Source: Donghicola tyrosinivorans (GTDB lineage Bacteria > Pseudomonadota > Alphaproteobacteria > Rhodobacterales > Rhodobacteraceae). Taken from it: DNA of 64,000 nt. Positions 63,311 through 64,000 of this stretch are shown here, one piece after another. The DNA is taken from assembly GCF_003003355.1 (NCBI RefSeq), contig NZ_PVTQ01000005.1, positions 237,034-301,033 of the forward strand, written 5' to 3'. Numbering within the stretch: the stretch's first letter is position 1; the number at the start of each line of letters is the position of its first letter. The position numbers and the translations under genes were made by a program. Under the pieces are notes generated by a model that searched no databases, was not told the origin of the DNA, and saw only the letters and a list, made by a program, of their open reading frames with translations.

Positions 63311-63784
63311 CGGCAGAAATGGGTGCATGGCCCGCAGAAGGCCCTGCACCCTATGCTGAGGTGTCACAGCACAACCAAATCTAGCGACCGATATCGAACG
63401 CTCTCCACGGTACCTTCGTCAGCAAGGCTGGGAAGCAAAGCGAGGGGACACTGGAAACAATATCCGTGAGCGATACTTGGCGGAGCGGTGGGCGTCGAGT
63501 TGAAACCCACAAACAAACTAAGATATTGTAAATAAACAAATATAAAACTTAACTCGTTCATCTATGTGAACCAAAATGTGAACCATCCGATTGGTCCATT
63601 TTCTGACCCAATATAGGAAACAACCCGCTCGATCTGAACTCGCAGATTCTCCGCCGAGCTCCGAGGCCACCTCATTCAGAAGCTTTTAAGGTTCAGTCGC
63701 AATGCTGTGGTAGAAACCCGACAGAGGTGGTCCGCGTTTTTCGACCAGTTTGCCGCCGCGCTAAGCTATAGCATTGGTTTCATT
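63311..63784. other. AT-rich 474-bp spacer with hairpin and possible attachment-site remnant
   Basis: No gene is recognised. GGGTGCA and TGCACCC arms (63321-63351) form a hairpin without a T run that may end the mgtE operon. On the minus strand at 63478-63491 lies CCACCGCTCCGCCA, which equals the 3' end of many tRNA-Ser genes including CCA. A stretch of strongly AT-rich DNA follows (63500-63560). Direct repeats ATGTGAACCA occur at 63564 and 63576. The pattern suggests a junction of inserted DNA. Confidence 0.5.
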
Positions 63785-64000
63785 TCAGGCGGCAACCTTC
63801 AGGTCCGGAGCTCGTCTACCATAGACCTCGTCCGGCGTCATGATCCCATGTGATGAGTGCGGGCGTCTTTCGTTGTAGTAGCTGATCCAGCCACCGATCC
63901 CGCCTCGGGCTTCGGAACCGGTTTCGAAGGCGTTCAGGTAGACACATTCGTATTTGAGGGATCGCCAGAGCCGTTCGATCATTCGGTTGTCGATCCAGCG
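63785..64000 (-). mobile_element. IS3-family transposase, C-terminal part (cut by window edge)
   Basis: The 71 visible codons encode the end of an IS3-type DDE transposase (OrfB): RWIDNRMIERLWRSLKYECV with the final catalytic Glu region, then ISYYNERRPHSSHGIMTPDE. The rest lies beyond the right edge. The terminal inverted repeat was not identified with confidence; it should be within 63551-63784. Confidence 0.87.

Noticed and set aside
63478..63520. A complete tRNA-Ser gene at the right end
   Set aside because: Only the last 14 bases match a tRNA 3' end; no D arm, anticodon arm or acceptor partner is present, so it was not annotated as tRNA.
63364..63561. A 65-codon minus-strand frame in the AT-rich spacer
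   Set aside because: It spans the tRNA-like fragment and AT-rich junction; no protein-like pattern beyond a short hydrophobic start.

Overview
The window is a stretch of alphaproteobacterial chromosome, most likely from the Roseobacter/Rhodobacter group (Rhodobacteraceae). Points in favour are high GC, the aglEFGA alpha-glucoside transport cluster with its AglR repressor, an olsBA ornithine-lipid pair, a ChpT phosphotransferase of the CtrA pathway, an iscR-suf operon with an Irr-type iron box and an IscR that lacks the usual cysteine cluster, and ribosomal protein L21 with a long C-terminal extension. Two tRNA genes (Ser-CGA and Arg-CCG) are present. No rRNA or CRISPR array was seen.

Layout. 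1-8.4 kb: a glucoside regulon, with aglE-aglF-aglG-aglA on the minus strand (aglA runs off the left edge) and divergent aglR, a GH1 beta-glucosidase and glucokinase on the plus strand; two LacI-type operators lie between. 8.4-23 kb: mainly housekeeping genes (tex, an inositol-phosphatase family gene, trmJ, a divergent thiE homologue, olsA/olsB, chpT, proA, proB, obg, an acetyltransferase, rpmA, rplU) and tRNA-Ser. 23.5-30.1 kb: signal transduction, with a soluble chemoreceptor and a three-gene cluster of membrane histidine kinase, CheY-like regulator and ChpT-like protein lacking kinase motifs. 30.2-31.9 kb: a DMT exporter, a small lipoprotein and tRNA-Arg. 31.9-39.9 kb: one long operon iscR-nifS-sufB-ybjQ-sufC-sufD-yip1-yip1-sufS for Fe-S cluster assembly. 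40-48.6 kb: a hydrolase, an HD nucleotidase, icd, a tandem pair of YitT membrane proteins, a class II amidotransferase, alaS, a DUF1330 protein and a VanZ-like protein.

48.8-64 kb is more accessory. A regulator resembling AcoR but without the sigma-54 contact motif precedes an NTF2-flavin monooxygenase fusion and a zinc alcohol dehydrogenase. Next comes a copper-handling island (small His/Cys-rich secreted proteins, a TolC-type lipoprotein, a multicopper oxidase, a CusF-like chaperone, a SHOCT protein, cytochrome c') with no RND pump or membrane-fusion gene in the window. Then four tightly overlapping genes encode an MgtE magnesium transporter, a retropepsin-like 'ATP-dependent zinc protease' (COG4067 type), a RimK-type ATP-grasp glutamate ligase and an M14 deacylase/carboxypeptidase. 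They are preceded by an unknown 89-residue protein and a 24-bp perfect palindrome. I regard this ligase/protease/deacylase/Mg transporter module as the best candidate for a poorly described system. The right edge is AT-rich and ends inside an IS3-type transposase.

All functional calls are from reading the translations and motifs by eye; no database search was run.
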